From positions 1 through 50,161 of the forward strand of contig NZ_BMQU01000025.1 in NCBI RefSeq assembly GCF_014648275.1: a DNA stretch of 50,161 nt. The letters run 5' to 3'. This DNA is from Pseudomonas laurentiana. Its GTDB lineage: Bacteria > Pseudomonadota > Gammaproteobacteria > Pseudomonadales > Pseudomonadaceae. The position numbers were made by a program, and so were the translations under genes. Of this stretch, positions 9,204 through 16,811 are shown piece after piece; within the stretch, counting starts at the first letter, position 1, and each line of letters opens with the position of its first letter. The notes beneath the pieces were generated by a model. It saw only the letters and a program-made list of their open reading frames with translations, was not told where the DNA came from and did not search any database.

Positions 9204-9228
9204 CCGCCACAACACAGCCTGTGTGCGG
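9204..9228. promoter_or_regulatory. Inverted repeat in the gbuR-gbuA intergenic region
   Basis: A dyad with outer arms CCGC/GCGG (9204-9207 and 9225-9228) and inner arms ACACA/TGTGT (9212-9216 and 9220-9224) lies in the 220-base divergent region, about 75 bases before the gbuA start. LysR proteins bind imperfect dyads in such places, so this is a candidate operator. A further pair, TCTGCAAA near 9104-9111 on the minus strand and TTTGCAGA near 9195-9202, is also present. No binding evidence can be drawn from sequence. Confidence 0.35.
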
Positions 9229-9301
9229 CATTTCAGTTGCGTTCCCGCGATAGCCCGACAGGTTTCAACAACTAGAACAATCGAATCGAAGAGGCCCGAC
9301 C

Positions 9302-10252
9302 GTGGACAAGATTCTTCATCAACCGCTGGGCGGCAACGAAATGCCGCGCTTCGGCGGTATCGCCACCATGCTCCGTCTCCCCCACCTGCAAAGCGCTGCC
9401 GGCCTTGATGCCGCTTTTATCGGTATTCCACTGGATATTGGCACCTCATTGCGCTCAGGCACTCGCTTCGGACCGCGAGAGATACGCGCCGAATCCGTAA
9501 TGATCCGCCCCTACAACATGGCAACCGGCGCCGCCCCGTTTGACTCACTGTCGGTGGCCGACATTGGCGATGTGGCAATCAACACCTTCAACCTGCTCGA
9601 CGCCGTGCGGATCATTGAAGAAGCCTACGACCAGATCCTGGAACACAATGTGATTCCGCTGACCATGGGTGGCGACCATACCGTTACGTTGCCAATCCTG
9701 CGTGCCATCCATAAAAAACACGGCAAGGTCGGGCTGGTGCATATCGATGCCCACGCCGACGTCAACGATCACATGTTCGGTGAAAAAATCGCCCACGGCA
9801 CCACCTTCCGCCGCGCGGTCGAAGAAGGCTTGCTGGACTGCGATCGCGTGGTTCAGATCGGTTTGCGCGCACAAGGCTATACCGCAGAAGACTTCAACTG
9901 GAGCCGCAAACAGGGCTTCCGGGTTGTTCAAGCCGAGGAGTGCTGGCACAAGTCGCTGGAGCCACTGATGGCCGAAGTTCGCGAGAAAGTCGGTGGTGGT
10001 CCGGTCTACCTGAGCTTCGATATCGACGGCATCGATCCTGCGTGGGCACCTGGCACCGGCACCCCGGAAATCGGTGGCCTGACCACCATACAGGCCATGG
10101 AAATCGTCCGTGGCTGCCAGGGCCTGGACCTGATCGGCTGCGACCTGGTGGAAGTTTCCCCGCCCTATGACACCACCGGCAACACCTCGTTGCTGGGCGC
10201 CAATCTGCTCTACGAAATGCTGTGCGTATTGCCAGGCGTGGCACGCCGATAG
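9302..10252 (+). CDS. gbuA: Guanidinobutyrase (agmatinase-family ureohydrolase)
   Basis: A 316-residue binuclear manganese ureohydrolase. The metal-ligand motifs are intact: GGDH (H126), DAHAD (D149, H151, D153) and SFDIDGIDP (D240, D242). General annotation would be agmatinase (speB). I prefer guanidinobutyrase, which cleaves 4-guanidinobutyrate to urea and 4-aminobutyrate, because the sequence closely resembles what I remember of P. aeruginosa GbuA and the context (divergent LysR gene, following sodium:solute symporter) is the gbu locus. The start is a GTG with GAAGAGG 7 bases upstream. The symporter gene follows after about 146 bases containing a hairpin, so the two are probably co-transcribed. 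Agmatine activity remains possible. Confidence 0.85.
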   Translation: MDKILHQPLGGNEMPRFGGIATMLRLPHLQSAAGLDAAFIGIPLDIGTSLRSGTRFGPREIRAESVMIRPYNMATGAAPFDSLSVADIGDVAINTFNLLDAVRIIEEAYDQILEHNVIPLTMGGDHTVTLPILRAIHKKHGKVGLVHIDAHADVNDHMFGEKIAHGTTFRRAVEEGLLDCDRVVQIGLRAQGYTAEDFNWSRKQGFRVVQAEECWHKSLEPLMAEVREKVGGGPVYLSFDIDGIDPAWAPGTGTPEIGGLTTIQAMEIVRGCQGLDLIGCDLVEVSPPYDTTGNTSLLGANLLYEMLCVLPGVARR

Positions 10253-10338
10253 GACTGCACCACCAGGACAACCGCCACGGCAGGAAGCCATGACGGCGTT
10301 ACCGGCGCCACCGGTCCGCCGTACTGAAGAATGAACCC

Positions 10339-10358
10339 CGGGCGGCCATGGTCGCCCG
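10339..10358 (+). repeat. Intercistronic hairpin between gbuA and the symporter gene
   Basis: CGGGCG and CGCCCG flank GCCATGGT, giving a stem that can extend through CC/GG. There is no T run, so it looks more like an mRNA processing or stabilising hairpin than a terminator. It would allow unequal expression of gbuA and the transporter. Confidence 0.35.
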
Positions 10359-10398
10359 AGAGGTCGCTCTGACCATAATAAAGACAATCGGAGAACCC

Positions 10399-11778
10399 AT
10401 GGCCCTGGATATTTTCGTTGTACTGATTTATGCCGCCAGCATGCTCACGCTCGGCTGGTATGGGATGCGCCGAGCCAAGACCCACGAAGATTATCTGGTC
10501 GCTGGTCGCAACCTCGGCCCGACCCTGTACATGGGCACCATGGCCACGACCGTACTGGGCGGTGCGTCAACCGTTGGTTCCGTACGCCTTGGCTATGTAC
10601 ATGGCATTTCCGGTTTCTGGCTTTGTGCCGCATTGGGCATGGGCATCATCGCCCTGAACCTGTTCCTGGCCAAACCGCTGTTGCGTCTGCGTATCTTCAC
10701 GGTGACCCAGGTACTTGAGCGCCGCTACAACCCCTTGGCCCGCCAAGCCAGTGCCGCGATCATGCTGGCTTATGCACTGATGATTGGGGTTACCTCTGTC
10801 CTTGCCATCGGCACCGTCCTGGAAGTCCTGCTTGAACTGCCGTTCTGGCTGGCCATTGTGCTCGGCGGGGGCGTGGTCGTGACCTATTCGACCATCGGTG
10901 GCATGTGGTCACTGACCCTGACAGACATCGTCCAGTTCGTGATCAAGACCGTAGGCCTGATGTTCATCCTGCTACCGGTGTGCCTGTACAAGGTCGGAGG
11001 CTGGGATGAGCTGGTAAACACGCTGCCCGCAACCCGTTTCAGCCTTACCACGATAGGCTGGGACACCATCATCACCTACTTCCTGATCTACTTCTTCGGC
11101 ATTCTGATCGGTCAGGATATCTGGCAACGGGTGTTCACCGCGCGCGACGAAAAGGTGGCTCAATATGCCGGTACTACCGCGGGGGTCTACTGCGTGATCT
11201 ATGGCCTGGCCTGCGCCCTGATTGGCATGGCGGCCCATGTGCTGATGCCTGACCTGAGCAATCCCAACAACGCCTTCGCCGCAGTGATCAAGGGCACCCT
11301 GCCCGATGGTATCCGCGGGCTGCTGATGGCCGCCGCCCTCGCCGCGATGATGTCCACCGCCAGTGCTGGTCTGCTGGCAGCCTCCACCACCCTCACCGAA
11401 GACCTCCTGCCGCGACTGCGCAGCGGCAAGCAGTCGAGCCTGGGCGTCAGCCGCCTGTTCACCTGCCTGACCGGTATCGTGGTGCTGGGCATTGCGCTGG
11501 TGGTCAACGACGTGATCAGCGCGCTGACCCTGGCCTATAACCTGCTGGTGGGCGGTATGCTGATTCCGCTGATCGGAGCGATCTACTGGAAGCGTGCAAC
11601 TACTGCCGGCGCCATTACCAGCATGGCACTGGGCTTTGGCACCGCACTGGTATTCATGATCAAGGATGGCCTGGAGGCCAATACCCCCATCTACTACAGT
11701 CTGGCGATCGGCTTGATCAGCTTCATTCTGGTCAGCCTGATGTCCCGCCAACCCGTGGAAGCGACAACATTGACGTAA
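10399..11778 (+). CDS. Sodium:solute symporter (SSS family)
   Basis: A 459-residue inner-membrane symporter with about 12-13 hydrophobic segments. The family features are clear: ALDIFVVLIYAASMLTLGWYGMRRAKTHEDYLVAGRNLG at the N-terminus, the TVLGGASTVGSVRLGYVHGISGFW sodium-site region, and the GLLMAAALAAMMSTASAGLLAASTTLTEDL motif in the second half. The ATG at 10399 is preceded by CGGAG. It lies directly downstream of gbuA, as PA1418 does in the P. aeruginosa gbu locus, so uptake of guanidinobutyrate or a related guanidino compound is the natural inference; the substrate is not proven. A strong bidirectional hairpin follows the stop codon. Confidence 0.88.
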   Translation: MALDIFVVLIYAASMLTLGWYGMRRAKTHEDYLVAGRNLGPTLYMGTMATTVLGGASTVGSVRLGYVHGISGFWLCAALGMGIIALNLFLAKPLLRLRIFTVTQVLERRYNPLARQASAAIMLAYALMIGVTSVLAIGTVLEVLLELPFWLAIVLGGGVVVTYSTIGGMWSLTLTDIVQFVIKTVGLMFILLPVCLYKVGGWDELVNTLPATRFSLTTIGWDTIITYFLIYFFGILIGQDIWQRVFTARDEKVAQYAGTTAGVYCVIYGLACALIGMAAHVLMPDLSNPNNAFAAVIKGTLPDGIRGLLMAAALAAMMSTASAGLLAASTTLTEDLLPRLRSGKQSSLGVSRLFTCLTGIVVLGIALVVNDVISALTLAYNLLVGGMLIPLIGAIYWKRATTAGAITSMALGFGTALVFMIKDGLEANTPIYYSLAIGLISFILVSLMSRQPVEATTLT

Positions 11779-11822
11779 CCTGAACAAACCGTCGCATGCG
11801 TCATGATGCGGCGGTTTTCAGG
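11779..11822. terminator. Bidirectional terminator between the symporter and sicX-like genes
   Basis: The arms AACCGTCGCAT and ATGCGGCGGTT pair (one G-T wobble) around an 8-base loop. The flanking CCTGAA/TTCAGG extends the stem with a small bulge. T runs follow on both strands (GGTTTTC on plus, GGTTTGTTC on minus). The position between two convergent genes fits shared termination. Confidence 0.8.
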
Positions 11823-11838
11823 TCGGCACTGCGCCCGC

Positions 11839-11964
11839 CTACTTGCGCGGCTGGCGTTTGCGTTGCTCCTCATCACTGGGGATCGGAACCGGTTGCAGCG
11901 GTGGCGGAATCAGGCCAAGCGCAACAGCCAGGTCATGTAGCCAGTTATACAGCGCATTTTTCAT
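11839..11964 (-). CDS. sicX: PA1414-like small protein / SicX-type RNA locus
   Basis: A 41-codon ORF: MKNALYNWLHDLAVALGL then IPPPLQPVPIPSDEEQ and a basic tail RKRQPRK. The ribosome site AAGGGGG lies 6 bases before the ATG. It resembles the PA1414 family of Pseudomonas. In P. aeruginosa that locus lies in the same neighbourhood (LysR PA1413 on one side, symporter PA1418 and gbuA on the other) and yields the low-oxygen-induced regulatory RNA SicX. Here an Anr/FNR-type box lies upstream at 12079-12092 and a strong terminator follows, giving a compact unit of about 200 bases. Whether the RNA, the peptide or both act is not shown by the sequence; the name is by similarity and position. Confidence 0.7.
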   Translation of the reverse strand: MKNALYNWLHDLAVALGLIPPPLQPVPIPSDEEQRKRQPRK

Positions 11965-12022
11965 GACATCCCCCTTACGGGTTATCTGGCGTGGCAAAGA
12001 AGTCCTGCGACGCTTCATAGAG

Positions 12023-12028
12023 ATCATA
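12023..12028 (-). promoter_or_regulatory. Candidate -10 element of the sicX-like gene
   Basis: TATGAT on the minus strand matches the -10 consensus in 5 of 6 positions. Its implied start (near 12016) would place the Anr box centre about 70 bases upstream, like FNR class I sites. No good -35 is present, as expected for an activated promoter. I found no good -10 at the alternative class II spacing. Confidence 0.35.
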
Positions 12029-12078
12029 GCCCGATGTCCCTCACTGCGCATCGCTGAATCTGACAAAGAAAACATGGC

Positions 12079-12092
12079 TTGACCTCGATCAA
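12079..12092 (-). promoter_or_regulatory. Anr/FNR box upstream of the sicX-like gene
   Basis: TTGATCGAGGTCAA on the minus strand fits the Anr/FNR consensus TTGAT-N4-(A/G)TCAA exactly. Its position upstream of the PA1414-like gene predicts induction when oxygen is low. It overlaps the stop codon of the upstream LysR gene. Confidence 0.75.
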
Positions 12093-12982
12093 GCGCTGAC
12101 CACACGGCGTTGCGCAGGTTCAAGTCGCGCGCCCTGCTGCAATTCCACCCAGGCACTGAGGTTCGCGCCCAGCATGCCCTTGCGCCACATCAACCAGGTG
12201 GTCGCCTCGTCGAACGGCGATTGCAAACGGTGAACCGCCACGCTCTCACGCCCCGGCAGACTTTCCAGCATGGAGTGTGACATCAGTGCGACACCGGCAC
12301 CGCCAATGACGCAAGCCAGCATGCTGGGGTAGGACTCAATTTCCATCACCCGCCCCATGCTCGCATGATCATGGGCATACCAGGCCTCGAGTCGCATCCG
12401 ATACGAGCAGCCCTGACGAAAGGTGAATACCGCACGCCCTGCCACGTCGCGGGCGCTGCGTACCGGGGGATGATCAGCCTCGGTGATCAACACCAGGGTT
12501 TCATCACACAGCGGCACACCATCCAGGCCCGCCAGGCTCAACGGACCATCGACCAGCGCGGCGTCCAGACGCCCGCTGAGCAAGCCCTCGAGCAGTTCAC
12601 CGCTGGGCGCCGCCTGCACCTGCAAATTAACTGCCGGATAGGCCCGGTGATAACGTGCCAACAAGGCAGGCAAATGAATGGCCGCCGTGCTGTACATGGT
12701 GCCGAGCACAAAATCCCCGGCCGGTTGACCACCCTGTACCGCCGCAAAGGCCTCATCGTGCAAGGCCAGCAGGCGCCCGGCGTAATCCAGCAGCACCTTT
12801 CCTGCCGGCGACAACTGCAAGCGCTGCCGTTCGCGACGAAACAGCTCTACGCCCAATTGTTCCTCAAGTTGACGCAGGCGCGTCGACAGGTTGGACGGCA
12901 CCCGATGCAACTGCTCGGCAGCCCGGGTAACCGATCCCGTCTCGGCAACCGCCTGAAAGATTCTCAGCTGACTGAGCTCCAT
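12089..12982 (-). CDS. LysR-family transcriptional regulator
   Basis: A 297-residue LysR-type regulator: helix-turn-helix LRIFQAVAETGSVTRAAEQLHRVPSNLSTRLRQLEEQLGVELFRRERQRLQLSPAG, then a typical two-lobed effector domain (DFVLGTMYSTAAIHLPALLARYHRAYPAVNLQV). I chose the ATG at 12982 (MELSQLRIF) because AGAGA lies at proper spacing; an ATG two codons earlier is too close to it. It is divergent from the MFS gene at 13087, which is the usual arrangement for a LysR regulator and its target exporter. It may instead correspond to PA1413, beside sicX. The ligand is unknown. Confidence 0.85.
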   Translation of the reverse strand: MELSQLRIFQAVAETGSVTRAAEQLHRVPSNLSTRLRQLEEQLGVELFRRERQRLQLSPAGKVLLDYAGRLLALHDEAFAAVQGGQPAGDFVLGTMYSTAAIHLPALLARYHRAYPAVNLQVQAAPSGELLEGLLSGRLDAALVDGPLSLAGLDGVPLCDETLVLITEADHPPVRSARDVAGRAVFTFRQGCSYRMRLEAWYAHDHASMGRVMEIESYPSMLACVIGGAGVALMSHSMLESLPGRESVAVHRLQSPFDEATTWLMWRKGMLGANLSAWVELQQGARLEPAQRRVVSA

Positions 12983-13086
12983 AGCCATTCTCTAAAAAAG
13001 AACAAGTTCCTCATAATTATTCAATTTCACTGAAAGTCAATGCGCACTAGCCTGACGGTCATCGAACCCTGTACTGGAGACCCGTC

Positions 13087-14271
13087 ATGTCCCCGACTCT
13101 GCGCCTGCTTGCCAGTTTCATTGCCTTGATGATGGCGATGGGCATTGGCCGTTTTGCCCTGACCCCGCAACTGCCACACCTGATCAGCGAAGGTCAGCTG
13201 GGCCTGAGTGCTGCCGGCCTGGTGGCCGCATCCAATTACCTGGGATACTTCGTGGGTGCATTGGACGGCATGTTTGCGCGCCGCCCCGGACAGGTCCGGC
13301 TGCGCTTGCTGGCCGGGCTGTGGCTGTGTGTACTGCTGACGCTGGCGTCGTTCTGGGCGAACGGCTTCTGGGCGCATATGCTGCTGCGCTTTGGCACCGG
13401 TGTGGCCAGTGCCTGGGTGCTGGTCATGATCACCAGCTTAAGCCAACAGCTGGCCGCGCAGAGCAATCGCCCGCAACTGGGCGCCTTGGTCTTCGCAGGC
13501 CCTGGCATGGGCATCTGCCTCACCGGCCTACTGGCACTGTATTCAAACCTGCAGGGACTCGGTTCAGCACCGCTGTGGTTGATCTACGCCGCCACCGCCC
13601 TGCTGATGCTACTCGCCATCCTGCCGCTGCTGCCGCAGCCAACAACCGCTGCAAACGCAGCGCTCAGCCCGGCCGGCAGCACACCGGGAATTGCCCGTCT
13701 GAGCGTCATCTATGCGCTGTACGGCACCGGCTACATCATCCCGGCGACCTTCATGTCACAAATGGCCAATACGCACTTCCACGGCCAGTGGCTGGCCGAT
13801 CTGTTCTGGCCCGGCTTCGGCCTGGCGGCGGCACTCGGTGTGGTGCTGGTCAGCCGGCGTCGGCCCGGACAAGGCAGCACGTCACGGTGGTTGATGGTAA
13901 CGCTATGGCTACAGGCCACCGGGGTGTTTGCCTGCCTGCTGGGGAACGGCCCCGGTCTGGCGCTGGGCGTAGTGCTCTGCGGTACGCCATTCCTGGCCTG
14001 TATGCAGTTGGTGATGCAGCGCTCTCGGGAACTGGCCCCACACGCAACCCAGCGCAACGCGGGTCTGCTGACCGCCTGTTTTGCCCTTGGCCAACTGAGC
14101 GGCCCTTTGCTGGCTGCCCTGAGCAATCAGTTTGCAGCCAGCCTTGAACCCGCATTGATCATCGCCGGCACCGGCCTGTTGCTGGCCGGCGTGCTGTTGC
14201 TCTACCCCATTACTGGCCGAGCAGGCTGCGCAAACGTCGACGCACCCACTGCTCTGCACTCACCATCGTGA
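13087..14271 (+). CDS. YbfB/YjiJ-family MFS transporter
   Basis: A 394-residue major-facilitator protein with about 12 membrane segments. The N-terminal LRLLASFIALMMAMGIGRFALTPQLPHLI is characteristic of the YbfB/YjiJ group, and the first half has the loop FARRPGQVRLRLLAG in place of the classic motif A. The second half begins near IARLSVIYALYGTGYIIPATFMSQMA. GGAGA lies 7 bases upstream of the ATG. The divergent LysR gene is its likely regulator. Its 3' end overlaps the convergent EamA gene by about 62 bases, both frames being used. The substrate is unknown. Confidence 0.85.
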   Translation: MSPTLRLLASFIALMMAMGIGRFALTPQLPHLISEGQLGLSAAGLVAASNYLGYFVGALDGMFARRPGQVRLRLLAGLWLCVLLTLASFWANGFWAHMLLRFGTGVASAWVLVMITSLSQQLAAQSNRPQLGALVFAGPGMGICLTGLLALYSNLQGLGSAPLWLIYAATALLMLLAILPLLPQPTTAANAALSPAGSTPGIARLSVIYALYGTGYIIPATFMSQMANTHFHGQWLADLFWPGFGLAAALGVVLVSRRRPGQGSTSRWLMVTLWLQATGVFACLLGNGPGLALGVVLCGTPFLACMQLVMQRSRELAPHATQRNAGLLTACFALGQLSGPLLAALSNQFAASLEPALIIAGTGLLLAGVLLLYPITGRAGCANVDAPTALHSPS

Positions 14272-15139
14272 CCCCGAGCAACACAAAGACGGCCCCCAGA
14301 ACGAAGTTCAGACTGAGCGGCTCGCCCAACAGCAGTACGCCAAATGTCACCCCGAACAACGGGGTGACAAAGGAAAACACTGCCAGGTTCGATGCCAGGT
14401 AACGGCGCAATAACCAGAACCAGGTCAAATAACTGAAGAACGACACCACCAAGCCCTGGAACAACAGGCTGCCTACCGATACCGGGGTAAACGTAACGTG
14501 GCCGACCTGGCCACTGACCGCGGCAATCAGCAACAACCCGACAAACCCCACCAGCAACTGGTAGAACAGCGTCAGCGTCGCCGGGGCCTCGGACAACCGC
14601 GAGCCCCGCACCACGACAGTGGTCGCACCCCACGCCATGCCCGCCAGCACACCAAAGGCGTCCCCCAGCAGCATGCGCCCGTCCAGATGTTCCAGCGAAA
14701 TGCCACCGGCAAATGCTACGGCAATACCGCCAAAGGCCAGCGCGATACCCAACCATTGCAATGGCCGCAGCCGTTCGCTGGGCAGCAGCCAATGCAAGCC
14801 CAGCGCGGTAAATATCGGTGCGGTATAGAGGAACACCGACATATGCGCCGCCGAGGTCAGTTGCAGGCCTTCGGCAATGAACAGGAACTCCAGGCCAAAT
14901 AGCCCGCCAGCCAGCAAGCCGCCGCGCCAGGTACTGCTGACATGCTCCCAGCCACCACGCCAACAGATCAGCAACCCGACCATCAGCGCCGCAATACCGG
15001 AGCGCCCGGCAGCCTGCATCACCGGCACGATGTCAGCGGCAGCCCATTTGATCATGACCTGTTGCATGCCCCAGATCAGGCACAACACCAACATGATTTG
15101 CAGGGCAAACGCGTCGGTTGCGCGGCGGGTGGTGCTCAT
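14210..15139 (-). CDS. EamA/DMT-family transporter
   Basis: A 309-residue drug/metabolite transporter with ten hydrophobic segments in two EamA repeats: the first starts at ALQIMLVLCLIWGMQQVMIKWAA and the second near GRMLLGDAFGVLAGMAWGATTVVVRGS. The latter includes the family PLFGVTFGVLLLGEPLSLNFVLGAVFVLLGV stretch at the end. I chose the ATG at 15139; the frame is open 15 codons further without obvious signal. The 3' end overlaps the convergent MFS gene by 62 bases. Substrate unknown; it is the second of three EamA proteins in this window and is not closely similar to the others by eye. Confidence 0.85.
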   Translation of the reverse strand: MSTTRRATDAFALQIMLVLCLIWGMQQVMIKWAAADIVPVMQAAGRSGIAALMVGLLICWRGGWEHVSSTWRGGLLAGGLFGLEFLFIAEGLQLTSAAHMSVFLYTAPIFTALGLHWLLPSERLRPLQWLGIALAFGGIAVAFAGGISLEHLDGRMLLGDAFGVLAGMAWGATTVVVRGSRLSEAPATLTLFYQLLVGFVGLLLIAAVSGQVGHVTFTPVSVGSLLFQGLVVSFFSYLTWFWLLRRYLASNLAVFSFVTPLFGVTFGVLLLGEPLSLNFVLGAVFVLLGVTMVSAEQWVRRRLRSLLGQ

Positions 15140-15346
15140 GGCAGGCACCCTGTCAGCAAAAACGGCATGGGAAACTCTCGGCAACAGTGAATTCAGCGCC
15201 GATTATCAACGGGCAGTGATGTGCATTGCCAGCGAACGCTCCACATTTGAACAGAGCAGGGACTGGCCGGGAGGGGATCACTGGCAAGCCCAGCACCTGC
15301 ACAACGTGCTTTCAGGCGCTGGCCTTGCCGGCGATAGAGGGCCGAC

Positions 15347-16672
15347 TTACTCGGCAGCAGGCGCTGGCTTGCGACGCTTCAGTGGTGCCAGGCCATCCTG
15401 GCTTACCAGCGGTGCGCTGGCTTTCGGCCGGTTGGCAGGCTTTTTCTTGGCGGCCACTTTTTTGTCACCTTTCTTATCGGTCTTTTTCTTCTTGACCCCT
15501 ACTGCCTTGCCCGATGCCTTGACCTTCTTCGGACCGCTGTAGGTGCCCTTGACCTCCTTGATGACCCGGCGCTCGAAGCTCTGTTTCAGGTAGCGTTCGA
15601 TGCTGGACATCAGGTTCCAGTCGCCATGGCAGATCAGCGAGATGGCCAGGCCTTCGTTACCGGCACGACCGGTACGGCCAATGCGGTGAACATACTCGTC
15701 ACCACTGCGCGGCATGTCGAAGTTGATTACCAGGTCCAGGCCATCAACGTCCAGGCCACGGGCCGCAACGTCAGTGGCAACCAGTACCTTGGCTCCACCC
15801 TGCTTGAGGCGTTCGATGGCCAGCTTGCGGTCTTTCTGATCCTTGTCGCCGTGCAGGACGAAGGCTTTGAAGTCCTTGGCGACCAGGTGTCCGTAGATAC
15901 GGTCGGCCATGACCCGGGTGTTGGTGAAAATAATGGCCTTCTGATAGGTCTCGTTGGCCAGCAACCACTGAACGATCTCTTCTTTATGCTGGTTGTGGTC
16001 GGCAGTAATGATCTGCTGGCGAGTACCTTCGCTGAGCTGGCTGACGTTGTTGAGCATCAGGTGCTCAGGGGTCTTCAGCACTTTGCCGATCATTTCACGC
16101 AGGCCTGCACCGCCGGTAGTGGCAGAGAACAGCAAGGTCTGTTCGCGGTTAGGGCACTCGTTGCACAACCGCTCGACGTCATCGGAAAAGCCCATGTCGA
16201 GCATGCGGTCGGCTTCATCAAGCACAACAACCTGCACATGCTCCAGCTTCAGGTTGCCGGCATTGAGCTGTTCAAGCATACGCCCTGGGGTGCCGACCAG
16301 AATATCAGGCACCTTGCGCAGCATGGCGGCCTGTTCCTTGAAGTCCTCACCGCCGGTGATCATGCCGGCCTTGATGAAGGTGAACTGAGCGAAACGCTCG
16401 ATTTCCTTGAGGGTTTGCTGGGCCAGCTCACGGGTTGGCAACAGTATCAGGGCGCGGATCTCGACACGCTTTTGTTTCAGGTCGACCAGGCGGTTAAGCA
16501 CAGGCAGCACAAAGGCTGCTGTCTTGCCGCTGCCGGTTTGTGCCGTCACCCGCAGGTCACGCCCTTGCAGCGCCAGGGGAATGGCCGCTGCCTGCACCGG
16601 CGTCGGCTCGACAAAGTTCAGCTCGGCCACAGCTTTAAGCAGGCGTTCGTGCAGGGCGAATTGGGAAAACAC
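15347..16672 (-). CDS. DEAD-box ATP-dependent RNA helicase
   Basis: A 441-residue DEAD-box helicase. Seen in order: the Q motif (FVEPTPVQAAAIPLAL), motif I AQTGSGKT (residues 44-51), PTRELAQQ, VGTPGRM, VVLDEADRMLDMGF (motif II), SATT in place of the common SAT, VATDVAARGLDVDG and YVHRIGRTGRAG (motif VI). The last 70 residues are a lysine-rich disordered tail (VKKKKTDKKGDKK) likely to bind RNA. Members of this group assist ribosome assembly or RNA decay. I do not assign a symbol because RhlE, SrmB and CsdA types are hard to separate by eye. The start is a GTG with GAGG upstream. It is divergent from the YbdG-type channel gene. Confidence 0.92.
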   Translation of the reverse strand: MFSQFALHERLLKAVAELNFVEPTPVQAAAIPLALQGRDLRVTAQTGSGKTAAFVLPVLNRLVDLKQKRVEIRALILLPTRELAQQTLKEIERFAQFTFIKAGMITGGEDFKEQAAMLRKVPDILVGTPGRMLEQLNAGNLKLEHVQVVVLDEADRMLDMGFSDDVERLCNECPNREQTLLFSATTGGAGLREMIGKVLKTPEHLMLNNVSQLSEGTRQQIITADHNQHKEEIVQWLLANETYQKAIIFTNTRVMADRIYGHLVAKDFKAFVLHGDKDQKDRKLAIERLKQGGAKVLVATDVAARGLDVDGLDLVINFDMPRSGDEYVHRIGRTGRAGNEGLAISLICHGDWNLMSSIERYLKQSFERRVIKEVKGTYSGPKKVKASGKAVGVKKKKTDKKGDKKVAAKKKPANRPKASAPLVSQDGLAPLKRRKPAPAAE

Positions 16673-16811
16673 GGGTGTACCTCGGGCAAGTGCAGAAATT
16701 CAGTTGCATAGGGTAACGTTTTCCACGGCCGGAGCCGAATTTCTTTTGGCACTGAACGAGAAATACGGGCTCTAATGACCCGTCTTTCATTTACAGAACC
16801 TTTCAAACGGT

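Noticed and set aside
10234-10255. Sigma-54 promoter starting with TGGCAC at the end of gbuA
   Set aside because: The required GC at the -12 position is GG, and the site lies at the gbuA stop codon. Other TGGCAC occurrences also lack the -12 element.
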